The position numbers were made by a program, and so were the translations under genes. This document shows positions 16,754-24,638 of a DNA stretch of 64,000 bases, piece after piece. Numbering within the stretch: the stretch's first letter is position 1; each line of letters opens with the position of its first letter. The DNA comes from Mesorhizobium sp. ES1-4 (GTDB lineage: Bacteria > Pseudomonadota > Alphaproteobacteria > Rhizobiales > Rhizobiaceae): NCBI RefSeq assembly GCF_020164745.1, contig NZ_JAIUGV010000011.1:1-64000 (forward strand). Reading direction: 5' to 3'. The notes below the pieces were generated by a model that ran no database searches, was not told the DNA's origin, and saw only the letters and a program-made list of their open reading frames with translations.

Positions 16754-17371
16754 ATGTTTACCGGGATTGTCACCGATATCGGCACCGTGGCCGCCGTCCG
16801 CCAACTGCGGGAAGGGTTGGGACTGCGCATCGACACCGCCTATGATCCAGAGACCATCGCTATTGGCGCCTCCATCTCCTGCGGCGGCGTCTGCCTGACG
16901 GTCACCGCTTTGCCTGACGGCGGGGCGAACGCGCGCTGGTTCGAGGTCGAGGCCTGGGAGGAGGCGCTCAGGCTGACGACGGCGGCGGGCTGGAAAACCG
17001 GCACCAGGATCAATCTGGAGCGCGCGCTGAAGATCGGCGACGAGCTCGGCGGCCATATCGTTTCGGGCCATGTCGACGGCACCGCCGAGATCGTCGAGCG
17101 CAGGGATGAAGGCGATGCGGTGCGCTTCACGCTGGAAGCGCCGCGCGATCTGGCGAAATTCATCGCGCCAAAGGGCTCGGTCGCGCTCGACGGCACCTCG
17201 CTCACCGTCAACAGGGTCCAGGGCACCCGCTTCGACGTGCTGTTGATCCACCATTCGCTGACCGTCACTACCTGGGGCGAGCGCAAGGCCGGCGACCGCG
17301 TCAATCTTGAGATCGACACCATGGCCCGCTACGCCGCGCGCTTGGCGGAGGCGGCGAAAGAGGGGCTTTGA
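16754..17371 (+). CDS. ribE: Riboflavin synthase alpha chain
   Basis: Riboflavin synthase dismutates two lumazine molecules to riboflavin and the RibH substrate. The 205-residue protein starts MFTGIVTDIGTV and contains two lumazine-binding barrels. Typical pieces are GASISCGGVCLTVT, GGHIVSGHVDGTAEI and KGSVALDGTSLTVN, with the catalytic-site His and Ser in these loops. It follows ribD after six bases. Some databases call this gene ribC. Confidence 0.95.
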   Translation: MFTGIVTDIGTVAAVRQLREGLGLRIDTAYDPETIAIGASISCGGVCLTVTALPDGGANARWFEVEAWEEALRLTTAAGWKTGTRINLERALKIGDELGGHIVSGHVDGTAEIVERRDEGDAVRFTLEAPRDLAKFIAPKGSVALDGTSLTVNRVQGTRFDVLLIHHSLTVTTWGERKAGDRVNLEIDTMARYAARLAEAAKEGL

Positions 17372-17378
17372 AAATTTG

Positions 17379-17396
17379 CATGACCGGCCGGTCATG
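17379..17396. repeat. 18-bp perfect palindrome between ribE and ribH
   Basis: CATGACCGGCCGGTCATG is an 18-base perfect palindrome starting eight bases after the ribE stop. It could be an operator, a methylation or recombination target, or an mRNA hairpin that partly separates ribE from ribH expression. There is no T-run. Confidence 0.8.
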
Positions 17397-17480
17397 GTGT
17401 CTCACACCCCTCCCAGCAATCTTCCGCTTGCGATCACCCCTGCTTCGGCCTAAGTCACCGGCAACCCCCCGGAGACTTTT

Positions 17481-17975
17481 ATGGCTGGTACATCCCAACA
17501 CGGCAAAGCCTTCATTCGTCCGAAGACAAAGGCGCATCTGCTCATTATCGAAGCGCGCTTTCACGATGGCCTCGCCGACGCGTTGCTCGACGGCGCGACA
17601 AGCGCGCTCGATGAAGCGGGCGCGACTTATGACGTCGTCACCGTTCCAGGTTCGCTCGAGATCCCTGCGGTGATCACCTTCGCGCTGGACGGCGCGGCGG
17701 AAGGCGGCACGCATTACGACGGCTTCGTTGCGCTCGGCAGCATCATCCGCGGCGACACCTATCATTTCGACATCGTCGCCAATGAATCCAGCCGCGCGCT
17801 CATGGACCTGACCGTGCAGGACTCGGTCTGCATCGGCAACGGCATCCTGACCACCGAGAACGATGCACAGGCGTGGACGCGGGCCAAGCGCTCGGAAGGC
17901 GACAAGGGCGGCTTTGCCGCGCGTGCGGCGCTGACCATGATCGCGCTCAAGGAACAACTGGGAGCGCGATCGTGA
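17481..17975 (+). CDS. ribH: 6,7-dimethyl-8-ribityllumazine synthase
   Basis: RibH joins the butanone phosphate and the diaminopyrimidine to form lumazine. The 164-residue protein has the signature pieces ARFHDGLADALLDGA, VPGSLEIPAVI, FVALGSIIRGDTYHFDIVANES (including the catalytic His near residue 92) and a conserved TENDAQAWTRAKR near the end. A CCGGAG ribosome-binding site precedes the ATG. Its stop overlaps the GTG start of nusB. Confidence 0.95.
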   Translation: MAGTSQHGKAFIRPKTKAHLLIIEARFHDGLADALLDGATSALDEAGATYDVVTVPGSLEIPAVITFALDGAAEGGTHYDGFVALGSIIRGDTYHFDIVANESSRALMDLTVQDSVCIGNGILTTENDAQAWTRAKRSEGDKGGFAARAALTMIALKEQLGARS

Positions 17976-18472
17976 GCGAACCCGCTTCGCCCGGACAGCC
18001 CCCGGCGCGCCAGGCCAACAAGCGCGGTGCTGCTCGGCTCGCCGCCGTGCAGGCGCTCTACCAGATGGATGTGGCCGGCAGCGGCGTCTTCGAGATTACC
18101 GCCGAGTATGAGGCGTTCCGCCTCGGCAAGGAAGTCGACGGTGCACTCTATCGCGAAGCGGACGCGCAGTGGTTTCGCGCCATCCTGACAGGCGTTGTCG
18201 AAAACCAGAAGACCATCGATCCGATCATCCGCCAGGCGCTGACGGATGACTGGCCGCTGTCCAGGCTCGATTCGACGCTGCGCGCCATGCTGCGTGCCGG
18301 CGTCTATGAGTTGATGAAGCGCGAGGATGTGCCAGTCGCCGTCATCGTCACCGAATATGTCGACATCGCCAAGGCCTTCTACGAGGAAGACGAGCCGAAG
18401 CTGGTCAACGCCGTGCTCGACCGTGTGTCACGCCGTGTGCGTGGCGAGGGCCGCGGCAAGGACGCTTCATGA
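17972..18472 (+). CDS. nusB: Transcription antitermination factor NusB
   Basis: NusB joins NusE (S10) on boxA RNA to form the antitermination complex on rRNA operons. The 166-residue protein has the all-helical NusB pattern: RGAARLAAVQALYQMDVAG at residues 14-32, then a C-terminal LRAMLRAGVYELM and VNAVLDRV. The GTG at 17972 overlaps the ribH stop (GTGA); the frame is open further upstream, but that part is a shadow of ribH. The ribH-nusB pair is conserved across bacteria. Confidence 0.95.
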   Translation: MSEPASPGQPPARQANKRGAARLAAVQALYQMDVAGSGVFEITAEYEAFRLGKEVDGALYREADAQWFRAILTGVVENQKTIDPIIRQALTDDWPLSRLDSTLRAMLRAGVYELMKREDVPVAVIVTEYVDIAKAFYEEDEPKLVNAVLDRVSRRVRGEGRGKDAS

Positions 18473-19668
18473 CGGCCATTGCCGGGGAGGCGCGGCGCAC
18501 CGCGCTGATCCTCGCCGCCTCGCAGGCGGTCATCGGTTCGGCGGCACCCATCGCCATTTCCATGGGCGCGCTGGCCGGGCAATACCTGCTCGGCGCCGAC
18601 AAGTCCCTGGCGACGGCGCCCATCACCGGCTTCAATCTTGGCGTGGCGCTCGGCGCCTTGCCGGCGGCGGCCATCGTCCGTAGGCTGGGCCAGCGCGGCG
18701 GCTTCATGACCGGAACCGTCGTCACCGCGCTCGGCGGGCTGGTCGCCACCCTGGCTTTGTTCCATGGCAGCTTCTGGCTGTTCGCGTTCGCGCTGCTCCT
18801 CATCGGCGTCGGCGGCGCCTTCGTCCAGCAGTTCCGTTTTGCCGCGGCCGACAACGCACCGCCGGGGTTCAAGGCGCGCGCCATCTCCTTCGTGCTCGCC
18901 GGTGGCATCGTCACCGCCATCCTCGGGCCTCAGATCGTCATCTTCACCCGCGAATTTTTCGCGCCTGTCATGTTTGCCGGTTCTTTCGCCTCGATCCTGC
19001 CGCTGGCCGCGGTCGGCGCCATCATCCTGTCGTTCCTGCGTTTGCCGGCGAGGGCCGCCAGCAAGGTGGATGTTGCCGACGGCGATGCCAGGCCCCTTTC
19101 CGAAATCGTCACCAAGCCGCGTTTCGTCGCGGCACTCTTCTGCGCCGTCGGCAGCTACGCGCTGATGAGTTTCGTCATGACCGGCGCGCCGCTTGCCATG
19201 GTTGGCTGTGGCCTGTCCGAGGACGATGCGACGCTGGGCATCTCCTGGCATGTCATGGCGATGTTCGGGCCAAGCTTCTTCACCGGTTCGCTGATCCATC
19301 GCTTCGGCGCCGAGCGCATTGTCGCCACCGGCCTGCTGTTGCTGACCGGCTGTGCCATCGTTGCCCTGTCGGGCCTGGCGCTGTGGCAATTCTGGACGGC
19401 GCTGATCCTGCTCGGCCTCGGCTGGAATTTCGCCTTCATCGGTGCCACCGCCATGGTGGCGGGCAGCTACCAGCCTTCAGAAAAGGGCAAGGTGCAGGGC
19501 TTCCATGACTTCGTCCTGTTCGGCTCCGTCGCCTGCGCGTCGCTGATGTCGGGCATGGTCTACAACGCCTGGGGCTGGACCATGCTCAACTGGATGATCT
19601 TTCCGGTCGCAGCACTTTGCTTCGTGGCGCTCGGCGCGCTGAAGATAACGAGGCTGCGGTCGGCTTGA
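18469..19668 (+). CDS. MFS transporter
   Basis: The 399-residue protein has about 12 hydrophobic segments and the major facilitator layout, with a GxLP...RRLGQRGGF loop after helix 2 (about residues 62-80). Its ATG overlaps the nusB stop (ATGA), so it is probably co-transcribed with ribD-nusB. Co-location with riboflavin genes is suggestive only: it might move a flavin or something unrelated. I cannot name the substrate. It ends 14 bases from the convergent FMN reductase gene. Confidence 0.85.
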   Translation: MTAIAGEARRTALILAASQAVIGSAAPIAISMGALAGQYLLGADKSLATAPITGFNLGVALGALPAAAIVRRLGQRGGFMTGTVVTALGGLVATLALFHGSFWLFAFALLLIGVGGAFVQQFRFAAADNAPPGFKARAISFVLAGGIVTAILGPQIVIFTREFFAPVMFAGSFASILPLAAVGAIILSFLRLPARAASKVDVADGDARPLSEIVTKPRFVAALFCAVGSYALMSFVMTGAPLAMVGCGLSEDDATLGISWHVMAMFGPSFFTGSLIHRFGAERIVATGLLLLTGCAIVALSGLALWQFWTALILLGLGWNFAFIGATAMVAGSYQPSEKGKVQGFHDFVLFGSVACASLMSGMVYNAWGWTMLNWMIFPVAALCFVALGALKITRLRSA

Positions 19669-19682
19669 CGCCAGGTTGAAAG

Positions 19683-20255
19683 TCATGCGTCCGGCGGCAG
19701 AACCTGAAGCACCCGCGCTATGAACATATGGAACTCAGCCATGTAGTTGCGCAGGAAGTCCTCGGTGGATTCAACCGTCACCTCGCCGTCGTCCGTGATC
19801 AGCCCCGGCGTGAACTGGATGTAGGCTTCGGGGGCATTCATCTGCGGCGAGTTGCAGAAACTCAGAACGCTGCGCAGACTTTGTTGGGCTATAGCGGTCG
19901 CGATGGCGCCCGGCGATGTTCCGATGACGGCGGACGGTTTGCGCGCGAATGAATTTTTGCCGTAGGGGCGGCTGGCCCAGTCGATGGCATTCTTCAGTCC
20001 GCCAGGGATCGAGCGGTTATACTCTGGCGTGACGAACAGCACGGCCTGGACGGAGGCGATCGCCTTTTTGAAAGCCTGGGCGGCCGGGGGGAAATTGGAG
20101 TCATAGTCGTAACTGTAGAGCGGCAAATCGTTGAAGGCGATTTCCGTCATTTCGAGCTCGGGCGGGGCAAGTTGAACAAGCGCCTTCGCGAGCTTGCGGT
20201 TGATGGATTCCCGGGCAAGGCTGCCGATGAGATAACCGACCTTGTGTATGGCCAT
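19683..20255 (-). CDS. NADPH-dependent FMN reductase family protein
   Basis: The 190-residue flavodoxin-like protein has the FMN phosphate loop GSLARESINRKLA (residues 10-22) and the PEYNRSIPGGLKNAIDW motif (about 77-93), the markers of the NAD(P)H-FMN/quinone/chromate reductase family. These enzymes reduce quinones, azo dyes or metals with flavin. The frame is open to 20294 but the ATG at 20255 is the family start. It is the only minus-strand gene between the MFS and betaine transporter genes. Confidence 0.85.
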   Translation of the reverse strand: MAIHKVGYLIGSLARESINRKLAKALVQLAPPELEMTEIAFNDLPLYSYDYDSNFPPAAQAFKKAIASVQAVLFVTPEYNRSIPGGLKNAIDWASRPYGKNSFARKPSAVIGTSPGAIATAIAQQSLRSVLSFCNSPQMNAPEAYIQFTPGLITDDGEVTVESTEDFLRNYMAEFHMFIARVLQVLPPDA

Positions 20256-20473
20256 GACACGCTCTCCGTGTTTGCCACCCGCACCCTCAGGCATTATCCA
20301 CCGGATGGTGGCCGATCGCCAGCCCGCTGTTGCCGCCGCCCCGAAATCAGCGGGTGGGTAACAAAAATATTGCGCTGATCCCCCTTCTTATGAAACCGTG
20401 TGCCCCGACTGGCCGTTGAAGCCATGCTCATATGCGGCCGCCGCATTCCGGTTCACAGCAAGGGATTTTCACA

Positions 20474-21385
20474 ATGTTTTCAACCAAGCACCTGGTCGGC
20501 GCCGTTGTCGCGCTGGGCCTGTCAGCCGCTTCCGCGAACGCTCAGGTCGTCGTGTCCTCGAAGATCGACACCGAGGGCGGCGTGCTCGGCAACATTATCC
20601 AGCTCGTTCTCAACGCCAACAACATCAAGACCACCGATCGCATCCAACTCGGCGGCACGCCCGTGGTGCGCAAGGCGATCACCGCCGGTGAAATCGACAT
20701 CTATCCTGAATATACCGGCAATGCCGCCTTCTTCTTCGAGAAGGCCGATGATCCGGTGTGGAAGGATGCCGCCAAGGCCTATGAGACGGCCAAGAAGCTC
20801 GACTACGACGCCAATAAGATCGTCTGGCTGTCGCCGGCGCCGGCCAACAACACCTGGGCGATCGCGCTGCGCAAGGAAGTCGCCGAAACCAACAAGCTCG
20901 CCACACTGTCCGACTTTGGCAAATATGTCGCCGGCGGCGGCAAGGTGGTGCTGGCGGCCTCCGCCGAGTTCGTCAATTCGGCTGCAGCCCTGCCGGCCTT
21001 CCAGACCACCTATGGCTTCACACTGAAGCCGGATCAGTTGATCACGCTCTCGGGGGGCGATACGGCAGCAACCATCGCCGCGGCGGCCAACCAGACCAGC
21101 GGTGCCAACGCCGCCATGGTCTACGGCACCGATGGCGGCATCGCACCGTCGGGCCTCGTCGTGCTCGACGACGACAAGGGCGTGCAGCCGGTCTACCAGC
21201 CGGCGCCGATCATCCGCGAATCCGTGCTGAAGGAGCACCCGGAAATCGAGACGCTGCTGAAGCCGGTCTTCGCCAAGCTCGATCTGGTCACGCTGCAGGA
21301 ACTGAACGGTCGCGTGCAGGTCGGCGGCGAGCCGGTCAAGGGCGTCGCCGAGGACTTTTTGAAGAAGAACGGGTTTTTGAAATAG
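20474..21385 (+). CDS. Betaine/choline ABC transporter substrate-binding protein (YehZ/OsmF-like)
   Basis: This periplasmic protein captures quaternary amines for the following ABC transporter. The 303-residue protein has a signal peptide (1-23, ending ANAQ) and an OpuAC/YehZ-type domain: KIDTEGGVLGNIIQLVL, EIDIYPEYTGNAAFFF (about residues 75-90) and a late VVLDDDKGVQPVYQPAPIIRE block. The gene order (binding protein, long permease, ATPase, short permease) matches E. coli yehZ-yehY-yehX-yehW, in which YehZ binds betaine weakly. The true ligand is not certain. Confidence 0.88.
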   Translation: MFSTKHLVGAVVALGLSAASANAQVVVSSKIDTEGGVLGNIIQLVLNANNIKTTDRIQLGGTPVVRKAITAGEIDIYPEYTGNAAFFFEKADDPVWKDAAKAYETAKKLDYDANKIVWLSPAPANNTWAIALRKEVAETNKLATLSDFGKYVAGGGKVVLAASAEFVNSAAALPAFQTTYGFTLKPDQLITLSGGDTAATIAAAANQTSGANAAMVYGTDGGIAPSGLVVLDDDKGVQPVYQPAPIIRESVLKEHPEIETLLKPVFAKLDLVTLQELNGRVQVGGEPVKGVAEDFLKKNGFLK

Positions 21386-21441
21386 TCGGCCAGAGATCTC
21401 GGCACAAGTGCAGGTTGAACAGGTGCGGTCGGCGAAGCTGC

Positions 21442-21478
21442 CAATCTCCCCCCTTGCGCCCCGCAAGGGGGGAGATTG
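21442..21478. repeat. 17-bp perfect inverted repeat (rhizobial hairpin element)
   Basis: The arms at 21442-21458 and 21462-21478 are exact reverse complements around a CCC loop, with six C's facing six G's. A second hairpin lies at 21491-21499/21507-21515 (GCTTTCGCC/GGCGAAAGC). Such CTCCCCCCTT-type hairpins recur between genes in Mesorhizobium, in my recollection. Here they separate the binding protein from its permease and may lower downstream expression. Confidence 0.85.
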
Positions 21479-21553
21479 CGCTTCGCCTTGGCTTTCGCCA
21501 ATCGTCGGCGAAAGCTCTTCTCTCTGCCGGAGCGCTCCTCACCGGGGGCAGCC

Positions 21554-22717
21554 ATGACCATACGCTTCGACAAGCTCGGTGTGGTGATCGCCGCGCTCGC
21601 CGCTTACGGAGCGTTTCTCGCGCCGTTCGCCACCTTCCGCGCCAACCGCATCGTTCCCGGTCAGGCACGCTCGATCCTTGAAGCCTTGCCGGAAACGGCC
21701 GGTCCGCTGCTTTTGGCGATCCTCGTCCTGGCAACCTTTGTCGCCCTGTTCAGGACGCCGCTCGTCTTGCGCCTCGCAGCCAGCGTCGTGACGCTTGTCG
21801 CGGTCGCGCTGCTCATCGGCGTCGCCGGTACCTTCCTTACTCCGGCCGGCAATACCTTTGCCCGCGTCTCGCCGGCCTCCGGCTTCTGGATACTCATTTT
21901 TGCCTTCACGCTTTTGCTCGCCGACGTCCTGACCAGGCTCGACCTGTCGCCCTGGGCGCGCATGGGCGTGCTTGTCGTTGCTGCGCTGGCCATAGGCTTG
22001 CTGCTGATTTCGGGACGCTGGGACAGTCTCTCGATCCTCAAGGAATATTACAACCGCGCCGACAGCTTTTGGGCCGAGGGCTCCAAACACGTGACCCTGG
22101 CGCTCGGCTCGTTGCTTGCCGCCGTGATCGTCGGCCTGCCGCTCGGCATCCTGTGCCATCGCGTCGAGAGCCTCCGGGCTGGCGTCCTCAACGTCTTGAA
22201 CATCATCCAGACCATTCCTTCGATCGCGCTATTCGGCCTGCTGATCGCGCCGCTCGGCTGGGTCGCACTCCATGTGCCGGGGGCTGCCGCGCTCGGTATA
22301 AGGGGCATCGGCACGGCGCCCGCCTTCGTCGCCCTGTTCCTCTATTCGCTGCTGCCGGTGGTGGCCAACACCGTTGTCGGCCTTGCCGGCGTGCCGCGTG
22401 CCGCCAACGACGCGGCACGGGGCATGGGCATGACGGACCGCCAGCGCCTGTTCGGTGTCGAGTTTCCGCTGGCCTTTCCGGTGATCCTGACCGGCATCCG
22501 CATTGTCCTGGTGCAGAATATCGGCCTTGCCACCATCGCCGCGCTGATCGGCGGCGGCGGGTTCGGCGTGTTCGTGTTCCAGGGCGTCGGCCAGACGGCG
22601 ATGGACCTGGTGCTGCTCGGCGCAATGCCCACCGTGGCACTCGCCTTCGCCGCGGCCATCATCCTCGACGCGGTGATCGAAATGACCGCCACCAAGCGCA
22701 GGGTAGAGACCGCATGA
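21554..22717 (+). CDS. Betaine ABC transporter permease (YehY-like, long form)
   Basis: The 387-residue permease has an N-terminal block of about five hydrophobic segments (residues 10-165), then a binding-protein-dependent transport domain with the EAA loop (AANDAARGMGMTDRQRLFGVEFPLAF, about 285-312). The extra N-terminal helices are typical of YehY (385 residues in E. coli) as opposed to short OpuA permeases. The ATG at 21554 is at the proper distance from a GGGGGCAG site. Its stop overlaps the ATPase gene (ATGA). Confidence 0.88.
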   Translation: MTIRFDKLGVVIAALAAYGAFLAPFATFRANRIVPGQARSILEALPETAGPLLLAILVLATFVALFRTPLVLRLAASVVTLVAVALLIGVAGTFLTPAGNTFARVSPASGFWILIFAFTLLLADVLTRLDLSPWARMGVLVVAALAIGLLLISGRWDSLSILKEYYNRADSFWAEGSKHVTLALGSLLAAVIVGLPLGILCHRVESLRAGVLNVLNIIQTIPSIALFGLLIAPLGWVALHVPGAAALGIRGIGTAPAFVALFLYSLLPVVANTVVGLAGVPRAANDAARGMGMTDRQRLFGVEFPLAFPVILTGIRIVLVQNIGLATIAALIGGGGFGVFVFQGVGQTAMDLVLLGAMPTVALAFAAAIILDAVIEMTATKRRVETA

Positions 22718-23652
22718 TCGAGATCGAAGGCATCACCAAGCGCTATGACGCGACGACGGTGGTCGACAACGTTTCAATGGTCATTGAGCCGCGCACCATC
22801 GCCGTCATTGTCGGCACTTCGGGGTCCGGCAAGACGACGCTGCTGCGCATGATCAACCGGCTGGTCGAGCCGACATCAGGCATCATCAGGCTCGATGGCG
22901 CCGACAATCGATCGGTGCCCGGTTACGAACTGCGCCGCAGCATCGGCTATGCAATCCAGGGCCACGGCCTGTTTCCGCATCGCACCGTGGCGCAGAACAT
23001 CGCCACCGTGCCGGTGCTGCTTGGCTGGGACAAGGCTCGCATCAAGGCCCGCGTGGATGAACTGATGACGCTCTATCAGCTCGACCCCCAGGAATTCGGG
23101 CCGCGCTACCCGCACGAACTGTCCGGCGGCCAGCAGCAGCGCGTCGGCGTTGCCCGCGCACTTGCCGCCGAACCTAACGTGCTTTTGATGGATGAGCCGT
23201 TCGGCGCACTCGACCCGATCATCCGCACCAAGGCGCAGGAGGATTTGCTGGCGATCCAGAAGCGCTTCGGCACCACCATCATCCTCGTCACCCATGACAT
23301 GGAGGAAGCCGTGCACATGGGCGACAAGATCGCCGTCATGGATGCCGGCAAGCTGGTGCAATATGCCAAGCCCGCCGAGATCCTGGCAAGCCCGGCAAGC
23401 AGCTTCGTCGAGACCTTGGTCGGCGCGAGTGAGAGGCCATTCAGGCTGTTGTCGCTCGGCCGGGTGCGTGACGCGGTGGAGAACGGCACCGCCGATGGCG
23501 AGGCGATCCCCGGCGACGCCAGCCAGCGTGATGCGCTCGCGGAACTTCTCTGGTCCGGCAGGCCGGCGTTGCCCGTGGAGGGCGCCGACGGCAAGCCGCT
23601 CGGCCGCGTCACCATGGATGGCCTGGTCAAGCGGGCGGCGAGGCCGGCATGA
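22714..23652 (+). CDS. Betaine ABC transporter ATP-binding protein (YehX/OsmV-like)
   Basis: The 312-residue ATPase powers the transporter. Walker A is GTSGSGKTT (about 33-41), the signature is LSGGQQQRVGVARAL (about 135), Walker B is VLLMDEPFGALD (about 157) and the switch His is in VTHD. Residues 245 onward are a C-terminal tail that resembles the CBS region of OpuAA/ProV-type ATPases in a shortened form. The start at 22714 overlaps the previous stop; the longer plus-strand frame is a shadow. Confidence 0.92.
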   Translation: MIEIEGITKRYDATTVVDNVSMVIEPRTIAVIVGTSGSGKTTLLRMINRLVEPTSGIIRLDGADNRSVPGYELRRSIGYAIQGHGLFPHRTVAQNIATVPVLLGWDKARIKARVDELMTLYQLDPQEFGPRYPHELSGGQQQRVGVARALAAEPNVLLMDEPFGALDPIIRTKAQEDLLAIQKRFGTTIILVTHDMEEAVHMGDKIAVMDAGKLVQYAKPAEILASPASSFVETLVGASERPFRLLSLGRVRDAVENGTADGEAIPGDASQRDALAELLWSGRPALPVEGADGKPLGRVTMDGLVKRAARPA

Positions 23653-24398
23653 AAGCCTGGCTGCCCCTGCTGCTCAGGCTTGCGCTGGTGGTGTTGCTGG
23701 TTGCCTTCATCACCAGCCCGGGTTGGTTCGCGCCATTGCTGAAGCCGCTGACCGAAAACAACGCTCCCGCGATCTACAACCAAGGCAGCCTGCTGACGCT
23801 GACGCTGCTGCATCTGCGAACGGTATTGATCGCGACCGTCGCGGCCACCATCGTTGCGGTGGCGCTCGCCATCCTCGTCACCCGGCCTGCTGGCGCCGAA
23901 TTCCTGCCGCTATCACGCAGCCTGGTCAACATCGGCCAGACCTTTCCGCCGGTGGCGGTGCTGGCACTCGCCGTGCCGGCGGTCGGCTTCGGCGAGAAGC
24001 CGACGCTGATCGCCCTGTTCCTCTACGGCCTGCTGCCGATCTTCGAGAACGCGCTCACCGGACTGACGACGCTACCGGCCAATGTCGTCGAAGCGGCGCG
24101 CGGTGCCGGCATGACCGGCTGGCAAAGGCTCACCAAGGTCGAACTGCCGCTCAGCGCGCCGATCATCCTCGGCGGCATCAGGCTGTCGGTGGTGATCGGG
24201 TTGGCCACCGCCACCATCGGCTCGACGGTGGCCGCCAGGACGCTCGGCGAGGTGATCATCGCCGGCTTGCTGTCGAACAATCTCGCCTTCATCCTGCAGG
24301 GCGGTCTGATCGTCGCGGCGCTTGCGGTGCTCATCTATGACGGACTGTCCGCGGTCGAGCGCTACGCGGCCCGCCGCATGGGCAGAGAGGCGGACTGA
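23649..24398 (+). CDS. Betaine ABC transporter permease (YehW/OsmW-like)
   Basis: The 249-residue inner-membrane permease completes the transporter. About six hydrophobic segments and the EAA loop (VVEAARGAGMTGWQRLTKVELPLSAP, about residues 147-172) are visible, followed by GGIRLSVVIGLATATIGSTV. The ATG overlaps the ATPase stop (ATGA). It ends the four-gene operon; a perfect inverted repeat (GATCGATT/AATCGATC, 24416-24433) lies 18 bases later and could reduce read-through. Confidence 0.9.
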   Translation: MKAWLPLLLRLALVVLLVAFITSPGWFAPLLKPLTENNAPAIYNQGSLLTLTLLHLRTVLIATVAATIVAVALAILVTRPAGAEFLPLSRSLVNIGQTFPPVAVLALAVPAVGFGEKPTLIALFLYGLLPIFENALTGLTTLPANVVEAARGAGMTGWQRLTKVELPLSAPIILGGIRLSVVIGLATATIGSTVAARTLGEVIIAGLLSNNLAFILQGGLIVAALAVLIYDGLSAVERYAARRMGREAD

Positions 24399-24511
24399 CT
24401 CGTGCCCGAGGCCGGGATCGATTTCAATCGATCTAACCGCCGGGCGATCACGGCGCGCACTCGCCCGTCTTCACCTTTTGGGCGAAAGCCGGGCAAGAAC
24501 CGAACAATATC

Positions 24512-24540
24512 TTGACGTTCGCAGCCCTGTTTCGCATACA
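24512..24540 (+). promoter_or_regulatory. Possible sigma-70 promoter of hppA
   Basis: TTGACG (24512-24517), a 17-base spacer and CATACA (24535-24540) resemble a housekeeping promoter about 100 bases before the hppA ATG. The -10 box is a weak match. Confidence 0.4.
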
Positions 24541-24638
24541 CCGATGCGAAGAGGGGGATTCCATGCACGGGATTCCGTCTTTGTCTCAACGGCCCAGGGA
24601 GGGGTTCTTTTGGGCCAACAATCGAGGAAAACCCGGCA

